This document shows positions 1 to 8,321 of a stretch of 64,000 nucleotides of DNA, in pieces. The stretch is from NCBI RefSeq assembly GCF_018024495.1, contig NZ_CP071696.1, forward strand, positions 1,922,001 to 1,986,000, given 5' to 3'. The notes under the pieces were generated by a model that was not told where the DNA came from, did no database searches, and saw nothing but the letters and a program-made list of their open reading frames with translations. Source of the stretch: Agromyces archimandritae. Lineage in GTDB: Bacteria > Actinomycetota > Actinomycetes > Actinomycetales > Microbacteriaceae. Within the stretch, counting starts at the first letter, position 1, and each line of letters starts with the position of its first letter. The position numbers and the translations under genes were made by a program.

Positions 1-418
1 CGTCGCCCGCGAGGAACCAGGCGTCGGGCGTGCCGACGACGTGCATGGAGCCGCGCGGCCCGCCGACGGCCACCGGTGCGCCGACGGGTGCGGATGCCGC
101 CCACGATGCCCCCGGCCCGTCGCCGTGCAGCAGGAACTCGAGCTCGAGCGCCGCATCGCCCCAGGCGACCGGGGTGTACTCACGGCTGCCGTGCTCGCGG
201 AACTCGTCGGAGCTCGGCAGCTCGGCGCCGGACGGCAGCCCGCCGTCGGGGCCGAAGAAGACGCGGATGTGGTCGTCGGCGCCGGGGGAGTCGAAGCCGG
301 TGAACTCCTCGCCCTCGATGCGGACACGCACGTAACCGGGCGCGAGTTCGGTGCGGGCGGCGAGGCGGCCGCGGCGGAACACGAGCTCGCGCGGGCGGCG
401 TTCGAGGGTGAAGGTCAT
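1..418 (-). CDS. Siderophore-interacting protein (FAD-binding ferric-siderophore reductase), 5' part
   Basis: The gene runs off the left edge; only the first ~139 codons are visible. The start is the ATG at 418, giving MTFTLERRPRELVFRRG. The visible part reads as the FAD-binding barrel of the SIP/ViuB family: a conserved GYVRVRIEGEEF segment, DDHIRVFFGP near residue 50, then a REYTP motif near residue 78, the usual flavin-contact signature (RxYTP). The family reduces ferric siderophores in the cytosol and releases iron. A perfect IdeR/DtxR-type box lies 30-43 bp upstream, so iron repression is likely. The NAD(P)H-binding half cannot be assessed because it is outside the window. Confidence 0.85.
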   Translation of the reverse strand, partial: MTFTLERRPRELVFRRGRLAARTELAPGYVRVRIEGEEFTGFDSPGADDHIRVFFGPDGGLPSGAELPSSDEFREHGSREYTPVAWGDAALELEFLLHGDGPGASWAASAPVGAPVAVGGPRGSMHVVGTPDAWFLAGD

Positions 419-447
419 GGGGGCGACTCCAGGATCGGGACTTCAGC

Positions 448-461
448 TTAGGCTACCCTAA
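448..461. promoter_or_regulatory. IdeR/DtxR-type iron box
   Basis: TTAGGCTACCCTAA is a 14-bp palindrome broken only at its centre and matches the core of the actinobacterial IdeR/DtxR operator (TTAGGnnAnCCTAA-like). It sits just upstream of the siderophore-interacting protein gene that reads left. It is AT-richer than its surroundings and placed where it would cover the promoter, so repression by iron-loaded IdeR is expected. Confidence 0.8.
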
Positions 462-498
462 GTTCGCGCCGGGCCTCCCGGGAGTGTCGATCTCCCCG

Positions 499-835
499 CC
501 GGAGCGCGGATCTCCCGCAGCGCCCTCCTATAGGAGTGCGGATCTCCTGCAGCGCCCTCCTATAGGAGTGCGGATCTCCTGCAGCGCCCGCCCGTAGGAG
601 TGCGGATCTCCTGCAGCGTCCTCCCGTAGGAGTGCGGATCTCCCGCAGCGTCCTCCCATAGGAGTGCGGATCTCCCGCAGCGCCCTCCCGTAGGAGTGCC
701 GAATTCCCGCCGGAGTGCCGAATTCCCGCCGGAGTGCCGCTCTCCCGCAGGAACCCCCTCAGGAGTGCCGGTTTCCTGCCGAAGTGCCGACTTCCCGGCA
801 CTCCCACGGGAGATCGGCACTTCTGCGAGTCCGCG
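499..835. repeat. 32-bp tandem repeat array grading into a 19-bp repeat (intergenic)
   Basis: About six units of exactly 32 bp start with TAGGAGTGCGGATCTCC at 531, 563, 595, 627, 659 and 691. Unit junctions form short palindromes such as CTCCTATAGGAG, and each unit holds CTGCAG or a variant. From 691 the pattern changes to a 19-bp unit, GGAGTGCCGAATTCCCGCC, then to degenerate GGAGTGCCG and inverted GGCACTCC pieces up to about 830. No protein-coding signal fits the array. It fills the space between the divergent siderophore-interacting protein and the LssY_C protein genes; the remaining 836-956 holds no recognisable feature. Confidence 0.85.
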
Positions 836-956
836 GCGAGCGTGCCGCAGTTCGGGGGCGCCCCGCGGCGAGCGGGCTGCGGCTCGCGGCCTGCGCGGCG
901 GGCGGGCTGCAGCTCGGGGGCGCTCCGGCATCCACACCCGTCGATACGATCGAGAC

Positions 957-2456
957 ATGGGGGAGACCGGGCCGCGGCCCGCGCGCGGCCGCACACGGCG
1001 GGCGCCCGGCGTGCGGCGCTGGCCCGTGCGCACGGCGCTCGACGGCTTCTTCTTCGGCTATGCGGGGCTCGCGGCGATCTGGCTCGCGGTGCTGCTGCTC
1101 GGCGAGACGTTCCACTGGGGCTGGGTCGGCATCCTCCTCTTCGTCGCGTTCTGGATCGTGCTCGCCTATCTCGTGCTGCCGCGGCTGCACCGCATCCTCA
1201 CGACGATCTACGTGCCCGACTACTTCATGGGCCGCGCCCGCACGAGCGACGGGTTGCTCGGCGACCCGGTGAACCTCGCCCTGCAGGGCGGCGAGGCCGA
1301 ACTGCATCGGGCGATGCGCGAGGCGGGGTGGACCCGCGCCGACGACGTCACCCCGGCATCCACCTGGCGCATCGTGGTCTCGACCCTGAGCCGCCGCAGC
1401 TACGACGAAGCGCCGGTCAGCCCCCTGTTCCTCTTCGGCCGCCGGCAGGATTTCGCCTACCAGCAGGAGGTCGCCGGCAACCCCGCCAGGCGCCACCACG
1501 TGCGGTTCTGGCGCACGCCCGACGGCTGGCTGCTGCCCGGCGGGCACCGCGTCGGCTGGCTCGCCGCCGGCACCTTCGACCGGCGGGTCGGGCTGTCGCT
1601 GTTCACCCTGCAGATCACGCACAAGATCGACGCCGACATCGACATCGAACGCGACCACATCGTCGAGACCCTGCGCGGGGTACCCGGGGTCGAGGTCGGG
1701 GTGCTGCGCGATTTCTCGACCGGATACCACTCCCGCAACGGCGGCGGCGACTCGATCCGCACGGACGGAGACCTGCCCGTGATCGACCTGCGCGGTCTCG
1801 GCGAGCCCGATGGAGGTCGCTTCTCCCGTTGGAGGTCGCGGATTCCATACCTCCAACGGGAGACGCGACTTCCATCGAGCGGGAGCAGGCGCGGGACCGG
1901 GAGCGGGGCAGGAGGGCGGCGACAGGCCAAAGCGGCGGCGGATGCCCGCAAGCGCACCGCCTTCGAACCGCCCACCGCACTCGTCGACGAGCAGGCGCCG
2001 CCCCCGCCGCCCAGCCGCCCCGGGCCGCTGGCCGCCGGCGTCTGGCTCATCGTGCTGCGCGTGCTCGCCGGCATCGTCTGGCTCGTCGCGCTCGGCGTCG
2101 AATGGGATCGCGTCGTGCGCGACGAGGCCGGTGCGATCATCGACGCCCTCGGCCCCGGCGAGGCGGCCGTCGCGAGCGGGCTCGCCCGGGCGGTCGTGCT
2201 CGGCGCCGGCGCCGGGGTGCTGGTCGTGCAGGCCGTGCTCGCGTTCCTCGTCTGGCGCGGGATCGACTGGGCGCGCATCGTCGTCATGGTCGTCGCCGCG
2301 CTCAGCATCACCGCGTTCGCCGTCGACTATTTCTTCGGCGGGCAGGACATCACGCTGCGCACGACCCTGCTCACCCTCGCCCTCGACATCCTCGTGCTGC
2401 TCGCCCTGTCGAGCCGGGCGTCCCGGGCCTGGTCGCGGCCGGCCCCGGCGACGTAG
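957..2456 (+). CDS. LssY C-terminal domain membrane protein
   Basis: A 499-residue protein starting at the ATG at 957. The frame stays open upstream, but that part translates the repeat array and is rejected. Two hydrophobic helices lie at about residues 30-75. A soluble domain at about 110-280 with SRRSYDEAPVSPLFLFGR and TFDRRVGLSLF resembles the LssY_C domain. A polar linker follows, then three or four more membrane segments at about 355-490. LssY_C proteins are often linked to phosphatase-type membrane enzymes, but the biochemical role is unknown. Most of the linker at residues 285-307 is encoded by an inverted repeat (1809-1876) related to an intergenic element near 45.65 kb. Confidence 0.7.
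   Translation: MGETGPRPARGRTRRAPGVRRWPVRTALDGFFFGYAGLAAIWLAVLLLGETFHWGWVGILLFVAFWIVLAYLVLPRLHRILTTIYVPDYFMGRARTSDGLLGDPVNLALQGGEAELHRAMREAGWTRADDVTPASTWRIVVSTLSRRSYDEAPVSPLFLFGRRQDFAYQQEVAGNPARRHHVRFWRTPDGWLLPGGHRVGWLAAGTFDRRVGLSLFTLQITHKIDADIDIERDHIVETLRGVPGVEVGVLRDFSTGYHSRNGGGDSIRTDGDLPVIDLRGLGEPDGGRFSRWRSRIPYLQRETRLPSSGSRRGTGSGAGGRRQAKAAADARKRTAFEPPTALVDEQAPPPPPSRPGPLAAGVWLIVLRVLAGIVWLVALGVEWDRVVRDEAGAIIDALGPGEAAVASGLARAVVLGAGAGVLVVQAVLAFLVWRGIDWARIVVMVVAALSITAFAVDYFFGGQDITLRTTLLTLALDILVLLALSSRASRAWSRPAPAT
1809..1876. repeat. Inverted repeat inside the LssY_C gene
   Basis: Two 28-bp arms (1809-1836 and 1849-1876) are complementary at 26 of 28 positions around a 12-bp loop. The arms contain CTCCCGTTGGAGGT and ACCTCCAACGGGAG. 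Related sequence occurs between genes at 45640-45733. The element is in frame and adds a charged, proline-poor linker to the protein. It looks like a small palindromic element that entered coding sequence without breaking the frame. Confidence 0.8.
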
Positions 2457-2499
2457 GCTGGGCGGCGGCGGGCGCCGGAGCCCGCCGGAAAGGCAGCGC

Positions 2500-3033
2500 A
2501 TGTTCTCCTACGACCCGTATGCGGAACTCGCGACGCTCCGCGAGTTCGCACCCATGACGCTCACGAGCGACGACTTCGCCGGGGGCGAGCCCATGCCGAA
2601 GGCCCAGTGGGGTGCGGCCGGCGGCGGCGAGGACCGCTCGCCCCAGCTCGCCTGGACGGGCGCCCCGCCCGAGACGAAGAGCTTCGCGATCTCGTGCTTC
2701 GACCCCGACGCGCCGACCGGCTCGGGCTTCTGGCACTGGGCCGCCTACGACCTCCCGGCCGGGGCGAGCTCGCTCGCCGCGGGCGCGGGCAGCGCGGGCG
2801 GGCGGATGCCGGCCGGCACCGTCACCCTGCCGAACGAGCGACGGCTGACGAGCTTCATCGGCGCCGGCCCGCCGCCCGGCACGGGTGTGCACCGCTACTT
2901 CTTCGTCGTCGACGCCCTCGACGTGGAGCACCTCGAGCTCCCCGAGGATGCGACGCCGGCGATCCTCGGCTTCAACCGCCACTTCCATTCGCTCGCCCGC
3001 GGCGTGCTCGTCGGTACGGCGACGGCCGACTGA
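2500..3033 (+). CDS. YbhB/YbcL family (PEBP-like) protein
   Basis: A 177-residue protein with the phosphatidylethanolamine-binding-protein fold. Seen in sequence: SPQLAWTGAPPETKSFA near residue 47, the DPDAP ligand-pocket motif near residue 68, a GFWHWAAYDLP segment near residue 76, and GVHRYFFVVDALD near 128. All are hallmarks of bacterial Raf-kinase-inhibitor-like proteins. The ATG at 2500 is preceded by a purine-rich stretch 43 bp after the LssY_C gene. Members are small cytosolic or periplasmic proteins with no firmly known substrate in bacteria. No signal peptide is visible, so a cytosolic location is likely. It ends at a hairpin shared with the converging DUF3054 gene. Confidence 0.88.
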   Translation: MFSYDPYAELATLREFAPMTLTSDDFAGGEPMPKAQWGAAGGGEDRSPQLAWTGAPPETKSFAISCFDPDAPTGSGFWHWAAYDLPAGASSLAAGAGSAGGRMPAGTVTLPNERRLTSFIGAGPPPGTGVHRYFFVVDALDVEHLELPEDATPAILGFNRHFHSLARGVLVGTATAD

Positions 3034-3044
3034 CGAGCGCCGGG

Positions 3045-3070
3045 GTGGATGCCGGGGGCCCGGCATCCAC
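3045..3070. terminator. Hairpin between converging genes
   Basis: Perfect 12-bp arms GTGGATGCCGGG and CCCGGCATCCAC are separated by 2 bp, so in practice an 11-bp stem with a 4-nt loop. It starts 12 bp after the YbhB-like gene stops. No T-run follows, as is common in very GC-rich actinobacteria. The arms carry the over-represented GGATGCC word. Confidence 0.6.
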
Positions 3071-3161
3071 GCGCCGCCGCCTGATGCCGGGGCATCCGCG
3101 CGCCGCCGCCGGTGCGTGGTCGCCGTGCCGACGCGTGCGGACGCTGCGAGCGCCGGCCCGG

Positions 3162-3550
3162 CTACCGCGCGCGTCGCCGGGCGAGGAGTGCGGCGATGCC
3201 GCGCCACCCGATGAGGAAGAGCCGAGCGTGACCGTCGCGACGATCACGAACGGCAGCGCCGTGCCCTGCCCCGACACGGCGCGCAGCAGCATCCCGCCGG
3301 CCACCGTGACGACCCACAGCGGCACCCCCGTGCGCAGCGGCGCGAGCGGCGCCCGCCAGGCGAGGCCGACGGCCCAGCCGACGACGAGGGCGACCGCGAA
3401 GGGCCACAGGGTGGTGAGCGCCCCGATGACGGGGTTCTCGTCGTGCGTGGCCCGGCCGATGAGCACGAACACGACGACGAGCACGAGGTCGGCGGCGAAG
3501 GCGAGCAGGGTCGTGCGGGGCGATGGATGCCGGGGCGCGGCGGAGGTCAT
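3162..3550 (-). pseudogene. DUF3054 family membrane protein, frameshifted
   Basis: From the ATG at 3550 the frame gives a signal-anchor-like start, then helices with VVFVLIGRATHDE, GWAVGLAWR and VTVAGGMLLRA, as expected for the small DUF3054 membrane family. At about 3224 the frame slips. The expected ending, LFLIGWRGIAALLARRR, is found in the next frame and stops at 3162. Adding one base near GGCTCTTCC (reading GGCCTCTTC) restores a 129-residue protein of normal family length. Without it, a read-through of 192 residues is produced with an unrelated arginine-rich tail. Either a recent mutation or an assembly error explains this. Confidence 0.8.
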
Positions 3551-3589
3551 GGCCTCACTGTACGACGGGGCGCCGACACGCCCGCATGC

Positions 3590-4723
3590 TCAGGCGTTCG
3601 CCGCGGCGGGAGCGGCGCCGCCTCCCGCTGCTCCGCCGGCCGCGCTTGCTGCCGCGCCCGCGCCTCCGGCACCCTCCGTTGCGCCGGCACCATCCGCAAC
3701 GCCGCCCGCGTCGCCGGCACCGCCCGCCGCAGCGCCGGCATCCGCAACCCCGTCCGCGCCTCCGGCATCCACTCGATCCCCGTACCGCGGCAGGGCCCGC
3801 AGGGCCGCGACGATGCCGGAGAGATCCGCATCGGCGGTCTCTCGGGCGCGCTTCAGCTCCTCCCACACGGGCAGGCCGAGCAGCGCCTCGGGGTCGACCG
3901 CGACGGCGCGTTCCAGCCATTCGCGGGGCGGGTTCTGCGGGTCCGCCTGCTCGAAGGAGGCGAGTTCGGCGTCGTGGTCGGCCATGCCGTCGGTGTAGGA
4001 CGGGTCGACGCCGACGACGACGGCGGTGCCGGTCGGGGCGGTGTTCACGAGCAGCACGACGAGGTCGGAGCGGCGGCGCATGAGCGCGTCGAGCGCCTTG
4101 TAGACGTCGCCGGCCCAGGCGTCGGTCTTGCGGTCGCGGGCGGCCTCGAGGCCGTTGCGCGGCAGCACGTCGTCGAAGACGACGACGGCGGTGCGCGCGA
4201 GATGGCGTTCGAGGTTCACGAAGTCGCGGAAGGCGAACTCCGACAGGTGCATGCCGTCGATGAACGCCAGGTCGACGGGCACGCCGTCGAAGTGCGCCAC
4301 GGCATCCGCCCGGGCGAAGAAGTCGTCGCTCGTGGCCCGCACGAGCTGCACATCGGCATGCAGTTCGCGGCGCACGGCGAACGCGGGGTCGACGCCGATG
4401 GAACGCGTGTGCGAGAGCACGAGGCTGGAGCCGTCGTTCACGCCGACCTCGAGGTAGGTGCGCGGTTCGAGGCGTTCGTGCAGCGTCGCGAGCAGCTCGT
4501 GCCGTGTGACGACCGGGGCCGGATGCGCCGAGAACGGGTCGGAGGGCAGCCAACGGCCGGGTTTCGGGGCCGGTTTCGGCGCCGGTGCGGGTTTCGGCTC
4601 GGGATCGGCCAGCCGCCGTGCGACGCCGTTGCGGATGCGGCGCTCGCCCGTGCGCAGCTTCGCGGTGCGCTCGTCGCCGATGACGCGCCTGAGCGCGTTG
4701 CCGATGGAACTACGGACTCCCAT
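3590..4723 (-). CDS. Class I SAM-dependent methyltransferase (Methyltransf_24-like)
   Basis: A 377-residue protein. An N-terminal region with Pro/Lys repeats (about 43-58) precedes a Rossmann-type methyltransferase domain. YLEVGVNDGSSLVLS near residue 90 is the SAM-binding motif I, VDLAFIDGMHL near 152 is the usual acidic motif of the family, and VVVFDDVLPRN follows near 180. The last ~70 residues are an Ala/Gly-rich low-complexity tail (many GGAG and AAGGA steps) that no family member is known to need. The substrate cannot be read from sequence; relatives act on sugars or small molecules in surface-polymer gene sets. It starts at 4723, divergent from the hydrolase at 4860. Confidence 0.75.
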   Translation of the reverse strand: MGVRSSIGNALRRVIGDERTAKLRTGERRIRNGVARRLADPEPKPAPAPKPAPKPGRWLPSDPFSAHPAPVVTRHELLATLHERLEPRTYLEVGVNDGSSLVLSHTRSIGVDPAFAVRRELHADVQLVRATSDDFFARADAVAHFDGVPVDLAFIDGMHLSEFAFRDFVNLERHLARTAVVVFDDVLPRNGLEAARDRKTDAWAGDVYKALDALMRRRSDLVVLLVNTAPTGTAVVVGVDPSYTDGMADHDAELASFEQADPQNPPREWLERAVAVDPEALLGLPVWEELKRARETADADLSGIVAALRALPRYGDRVDAGGADGVADAGAAAGGAGDAGGVADGAGATEGAGGAGAAASAAGGAAGGGAAPAAANA

Positions 4724-4859
4724 GTGGGCCCTCTCGCCGGGTGATGTCGCATCACGGTAGCAAGTCGCATCGCCCGCGGGAAGGGGGATCGCGCAGCGGA
4801 TGCCGCTCGCATCCCCGACCGGTGCTGCGGGGGTCGGCGGGTGCGGTTACCGTGGTCGG

Positions 4860-5975
4860 GTGACCGATGACATCCTCGCCGCTGTCGCCGACGGCGTCGG
4901 ACATGCGACCCTGAACCGCCCGAAGGCCCTGAACGCCCTGAGCTTCGCGATGCTGCGCGAGCTCGCCGGCGTCATGAAGGCGTGGGTCGACGACCCCGAG
5001 GTCGGCCTCGTCGTCCTCGACGGGGCGGGCGAGCGCGGCTTCTCGGCCGGCGGCGACATCCGCGAGCTGCGCGACTTCGCCCTCGAGGGGCGGCAGGAGG
5101 AGGCGCAGGCCTTCTTCCGCGCCGAGTACCGGTTGGACGACCTCATCGCCGAGTTCCCGAAGCCGGTCGTCGCCCTCATGGACGGCATCACGATGGGCGG
5201 CGGCATCGGCCTCACCGGGCATGCGACGGTGCGCGTGGTCACCGAGCGTTCGCGGCTCGCGATGCCCGAGACGCGCATCGGCTTCACCCCGGATGTCGGC
5301 GGCTCGTATCTGCTGTCGCGGGCGCCGGGCGAGCTCGGCACGTACCTCGGGCTGAACGCGGCGACGATGGATGCCGCCGACGCGATCCACGCGGGCTTCG
5401 CCGACGTCCTGGTGCCGAGCGAGCACCTCGGCCACCTCGTGCAGGCGCTCGCGGAGCGGGCCGACCCCGGCACTCCGGCCGAGATCGTCCGCCTCTTCGA
5501 CGAGACGCCCGGGCAGTCGCGGCTCGCGCTGAAGCGCGACTGGATCGACGCCTGCTACTCGGCATCCACCGTCGCCGGGATCATCGAACGGCTGCGCGCC
5601 CTCGCGGCCGGCGAACGGGTCGGCGGGGTCGCCGCCGCGGAATCGGCCGACCCGGATGCGGCGGCGAACGCGGCATCCGCCGCCGACGAACTCGAGGCCC
5701 TCTCGCCGACGGGCCTCACCTTCACGCTCGCCGCGATCCGGCGAGCGCGCACGCTGCCCGAGTTGCGGGACGTCTTCGAGCAGGAGTTCCGGCTCGTGAC
5801 GTGGTTCATGCGGCAGCACGACCTGCTCGAGGGCATCCGTGCGCAGGTCGTCGACAAGGACCGGAACCCCAAGTGGTCGCCCGCCTCGCTCGCCGAGGTG
5901 GATGCCGGGCTCGTGCAGCGGGTGCTCACCGAGGCGGTGGCCGAGCCCGTGTGGGCCGACCGGCCGGCGGCCTGA
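4860..5975 (+). CDS. 3-hydroxyisobutyryl-CoA hydrolase / enoyl-CoA hydratase family protein
   Basis: A 371-residue crotonase-fold enzyme, longer than a simple enoyl-CoA hydratase. The GTG at 4860 gives VTDDILAAVADGVGHATLNRP. RGFSAGGDIRELRDF near residue 61 and TMGGGIGLTGH near 110 build the oxyanion hole, and MPETRIGFTPDVGGSY follows near 137. The C-terminal DKDRNPKWSPASL is typical of the ECH_2/HIBYL-CoA hydrolase branch, which releases 3-hydroxyisobutyrate from its CoA ester in valine breakdown. It lies next to the methylcitrate-cycle genes, which would consume the propionyl-CoA that valine catabolism yields. Exact substrate is inferred from family. Confidence 0.82.
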   Translation: MTDDILAAVADGVGHATLNRPKALNALSFAMLRELAGVMKAWVDDPEVGLVVLDGAGERGFSAGGDIRELRDFALEGRQEEAQAFFRAEYRLDDLIAEFPKPVVALMDGITMGGGIGLTGHATVRVVTERSRLAMPETRIGFTPDVGGSYLLSRAPGELGTYLGLNAATMDAADAIHAGFADVLVPSEHLGHLVQALAERADPGTPAEIVRLFDETPGQSRLALKRDWIDACYSASTVAGIIERLRALAAGERVGGVAAAESADPDAAANAASAADELEALSPTGLTFTLAAIRRARTLPELRDVFEQEFRLVTWFMRQHDLLEGIRAQVVDKDRNPKWSPASLAEVDAGLVQRVLTEAVAEPVWADRPAA

Positions 5976-6048
5976 GCGGCGGCGCGGCCGTCCGGGGTCG
6001 CGTTCGCCGACGCGGCGGCGGGTGGATGCGGGCGGATCGCCCGGTCTG

Positions 6049-6108
6049 TGTATACAGAGCACGCCGAATAGGCGTAGGATCGGGCTTGAAATCAGTCCGG
6101 TGTATACA
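6049..6108. promoter_or_regulatory. Two TGTATACA operators upstream of the GntR/prp operon
   Basis: Perfect palindromes TGTATACA occur at 6049-6056 and 6101-6108, both extended to GTGTATACAGAG-like sites and 52 bp apart (about five helical turns). The second lies 10 bp before the start of the GntR-family gene. The pair is likely the autoregulatory operator of that repressor and would also control prpD and prpB downstream. Confidence 0.65.
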
Positions 6109-6118
6109 GAGGTCGAGC

Positions 6119-6751
6119 ATGCGAGCCAGCGATCGCGCCTACGAGGCGCTGCGGGAAGAACTCCTCGCCGGCATCCTCGCCCCCGGCACCCTGCTCGCCG
6201 AGATCGAGCAGGCCGAACGCCTCGGCGTCTCGCGCACCCCCCTGCGGGAAGCCCTCGCCCGCCTCGCCGCCGACGGGCTCGTGCAGTCCTCCGGCCGCGG
6301 CACCATCGCCGCCCCCCTCTCGGCCGAGAGCGTCGTCGCCCTCTACGAATTCCGCGAACCCCTCGAGGCCGCCGCAGCCGCCCTCGCCGCCGGCCGGGCC
6401 GATCCCGACCCCTTCGAACGGCTCGCCCGGCGCTTCCGCGACGAAGCCCCCGCGCTCGCCGCAGACGGCCGCCTCGACGACTACTACGCGCTCACCGCCG
6501 AACTCGACACCGCCGTCGACGACGCCTGCGCGAACCCCTACTTCAGCCAGGCGCTCCGCAACGTCCGCCTGCACTCCGCCCGCGCCCGCCGCCTCGCCGC
6601 CGCCGACCCCGCCCGGCTCCGCGACGCCGCCGCCGAACACCTCGCGATCGCCCGCGCCATCGCCGACGGCGACGCCGCCCTCGCCGAAGCAGCCACCCAC
6701 GTCCACCTCCGGCAGAGCCTGCGGCACGCGCTCGCAGCATCCGCCGGCTGA
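6119..6751 (+). CDS. GntR family regulator with FCD ligand domain (probable prp regulator)
   Basis: A 210-residue protein. The ATG at 6119 begins [18 protein letters not shown]. The winged helix at residues 5-65 has the GntR signature [18 protein letters not shown] and then [11 protein letters not shown]. The rest is all-helical and matches the FCD effector domain of the FadR/VanR branch, with metal-binding-type residues in [15 protein letters not shown] and the final HVHLRQSL. The gene sits 40 bp before prpD in the same direction, with two palindromic operators in front. Control of propionate catabolism is therefore the likely role, although many actinobacteria use an unrelated PrpR. Confidence 0.8.
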   Translation: MRASDRAYEALREELLAGILAPGTLLAEIEQAERLGVSRTPLREALARLAADGLVQSSGRGTIAAPLSAESVVALYEFREPLEAAAAALAAGRADPDPFERLARRFRDEAPALAADGRLDDYYALTAELDTAVDDACANPYFSQALRNVRLHSARARRLAAADPARLRDAAAEHLAIARAIADGDAALAEAATHVHLRQSLRHALAASAG

Positions 6752-6791
6752 ACCGCGCCGAACCGCACCGAACCGCCCAGGGAGGGTACCC

Positions 6792-8321
6792 ATGCAGGTC
6801 CACCAGGTCCGCACCCATCGCAGCGACGAGAACCTCGAACGCGAAGGCCAGCTCGCCTGGAAGCTCGCCGGCGTCGCCACCGACCCCGTCGAAATCGACG
6901 ACGCCGTCGCCGAGATGGTCGTGAACCGCGTCATCGACAATGCGGCCGTCGCCGCGGCATCCATCACCCGAGGCCCCGTCGTCTCGGCCCGCAGCCAGGC
7001 GCTCGCCCACCCCGTCTCGATCGGCGGCGACGGCTCCACCGTCTTCGGCGCCGCCCGCCGCACCTCGCCCGAATGGGCCGCATGGGCCAACGGCGTCGCC
7101 GTCCGCGAACTCGACTACCACGACACCTTCCTCGCCGCCGAGTATTCGCACCCCGGCGACAACATCCCGCCCGTGCTCGCCGTCGCCCAGCACCTCGCCG
7201 CCCGCCGCGGACTCACCGGCCGCGACCTGATCCGCGGCATCGCGACCGGCTACGAGATCCAGATCGACCTCGCCAAGGGCATCAGCCTGCACGCGCACAA
7301 GATCGACCACGTCGCCCACCTAGGCCCCTCGGCCGCCGGCGGCATCGGCACCCTCCTCGGCCTCGACCGGGAGACCGTCTTCCAGGCCATCGGGCAGGCG
7401 CTGCACACCACCACCGCCACCCGGCAGTCCCGCAAGGGCGAGATCTCGACGTGGAAGGCGCACGCCCCCGCCTTCGCCGGCAAGATGGCCGTCGAATCCG
7501 TCGACCGCGCCATGCGCGGCCAGACCAGCCCCGTGCCGATCTACGAGGGCGAAGACGGCGTCATCGCCTGGCTGCTCGACGGCCCCGACGGCCGATACGA
7601 GGTCTCGCTGCCCGAGCCGGGCGAGGCCAAGCGCGCCATCCTCGACTCCTACACCAAGGAGCACTCGGCCGAATACCAGGCGCAGGCGTGGATCGACCTC
7701 GCCCGCAAACTGCACGAGCAGTACCCGCTCATCCTCGACCCCGAGCACGTCGAATCCATCGTGCTGCACACCTCGCACCACACCCACTACGTGATCGGCT
7801 CCGGCGCGAACGATCCGCAGAAGTACGACCCGACGGCCTCGCGCGAGACCCTCGACCACTCGATCCCGTACATCTTCACCGTCGCCCTGCAGGACGGCGC
7901 GTGGCACCACGTCGACTCATACGCGCCCGAACGGGCCGCCCGCCCCGACACCGTCGCCCTCTGGCGCAAGGTCACCACGGTCGAAGACCCCGAATGGACG
8001 CGCCGCTACCACTCGCTCGACATGGACGAGAAGGCCTTCGGCGGCCGCGTCGTCATCACGCTCACCGACGGCGCCGAGATCGTCGAGGAGATCGCCGTCG
8101 CCGATGCGCACCCGCTCGGGGCGCGGCCGTTCGCACGCGAGCAGTACGTGCAGAAGTTCCGCACCCTCGCCGAGCACGTGCTCGAGGCCGCCGAGATCGA
8201 GCGCTTCCTCGACGTCGCCCAGCGCCTGCCCGAGCTCGGGCCGGACGAGCTCGGCGGCCTCACCTTCGCCGTCGCCCCCGGCGCGCTCGCCGCCGCCGAC
8301 GTTCCGGAAGGGATCTTCTGA
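6792..8321 (+). CDS. prpD: 2-methylcitrate dehydratase
   Basis: A 509-residue MmgE/PrpD family protein of standard length. Seen: [13 protein letters not shown] near residue 46, [19 protein letters not shown] near residue 110 (the DYxD/HPGDN pattern of true PrpD), [16 protein letters not shown] near 210, and [19 protein letters not shown] near 330. It dehydrates 2-methylcitrate to 2-methyl-cis-aconitate in the cytosolic methylcitrate cycle. The stop TGA at 8319-8321 shares a base with the ATG of prpB, so translation is coupled. A GGAGGGTACC element 5' of the ATG supplies the ribosome site. Confidence 0.95.
   Translation: MQVHQVRTHRSDENLEREGQLAWKLAGVATDPVEIDDAVAEMVVNRVIDNAAVAAASITRGPVVSARSQALAHPVSIGGDGSTVFGAARRTSPEWAAWANGVAVRELDYHDTFLAAEYSHPGDNIPPVLAVAQHLAARRGLTGRDLIRGIATGYEIQIDLAKGISLHAHKIDHVAHLGPSAAGGIGTLLGLDRETVFQAIGQALHTTTATRQSRKGEISTWKAHAPAFAGKMAVESVDRAMRGQTSPVPIYEGEDGVIAWLLDGPDGRYEVSLPEPGEAKRAILDSYTKEHSAEYQAQAWIDLARKLHEQYPLILDPEHVESIVLHTSHHTHYVIGSGANDPQKYDPTASRETLDHSIPYIFTVALQDGAWHHVDSYAPERAARPDTVALWRKVTTVEDPEWTRRYHSLDMDEKAFGGRVVITLTDGAEIVEEIAVADAHPLGARPFAREQYVQKFRTLAEHVLEAAEIERFLDVAQRLPELGPDELGGLTFAVAPGALAAADVPEGIF

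Noticed and set aside
499..700. CRISPR array, because the repeats are 32 bp
   Set aside because: The 32-bp units are contiguous with no unique spacers and no cas genes nearby, so this is a tandem repeat.
759..2501. A 580-codon minus-strand frame opposite the LssY_C gene
   Set aside because: Long only because stops are rare at this GC content; it shows no hydrophobic or domain pattern, whereas the + frame does.
4752..6062. A 436-codon minus-strand frame opposite the HIBYL-CoA hydrolase
   Set aside because: Mirror frame of a clearly conserved enzyme; no family motif.
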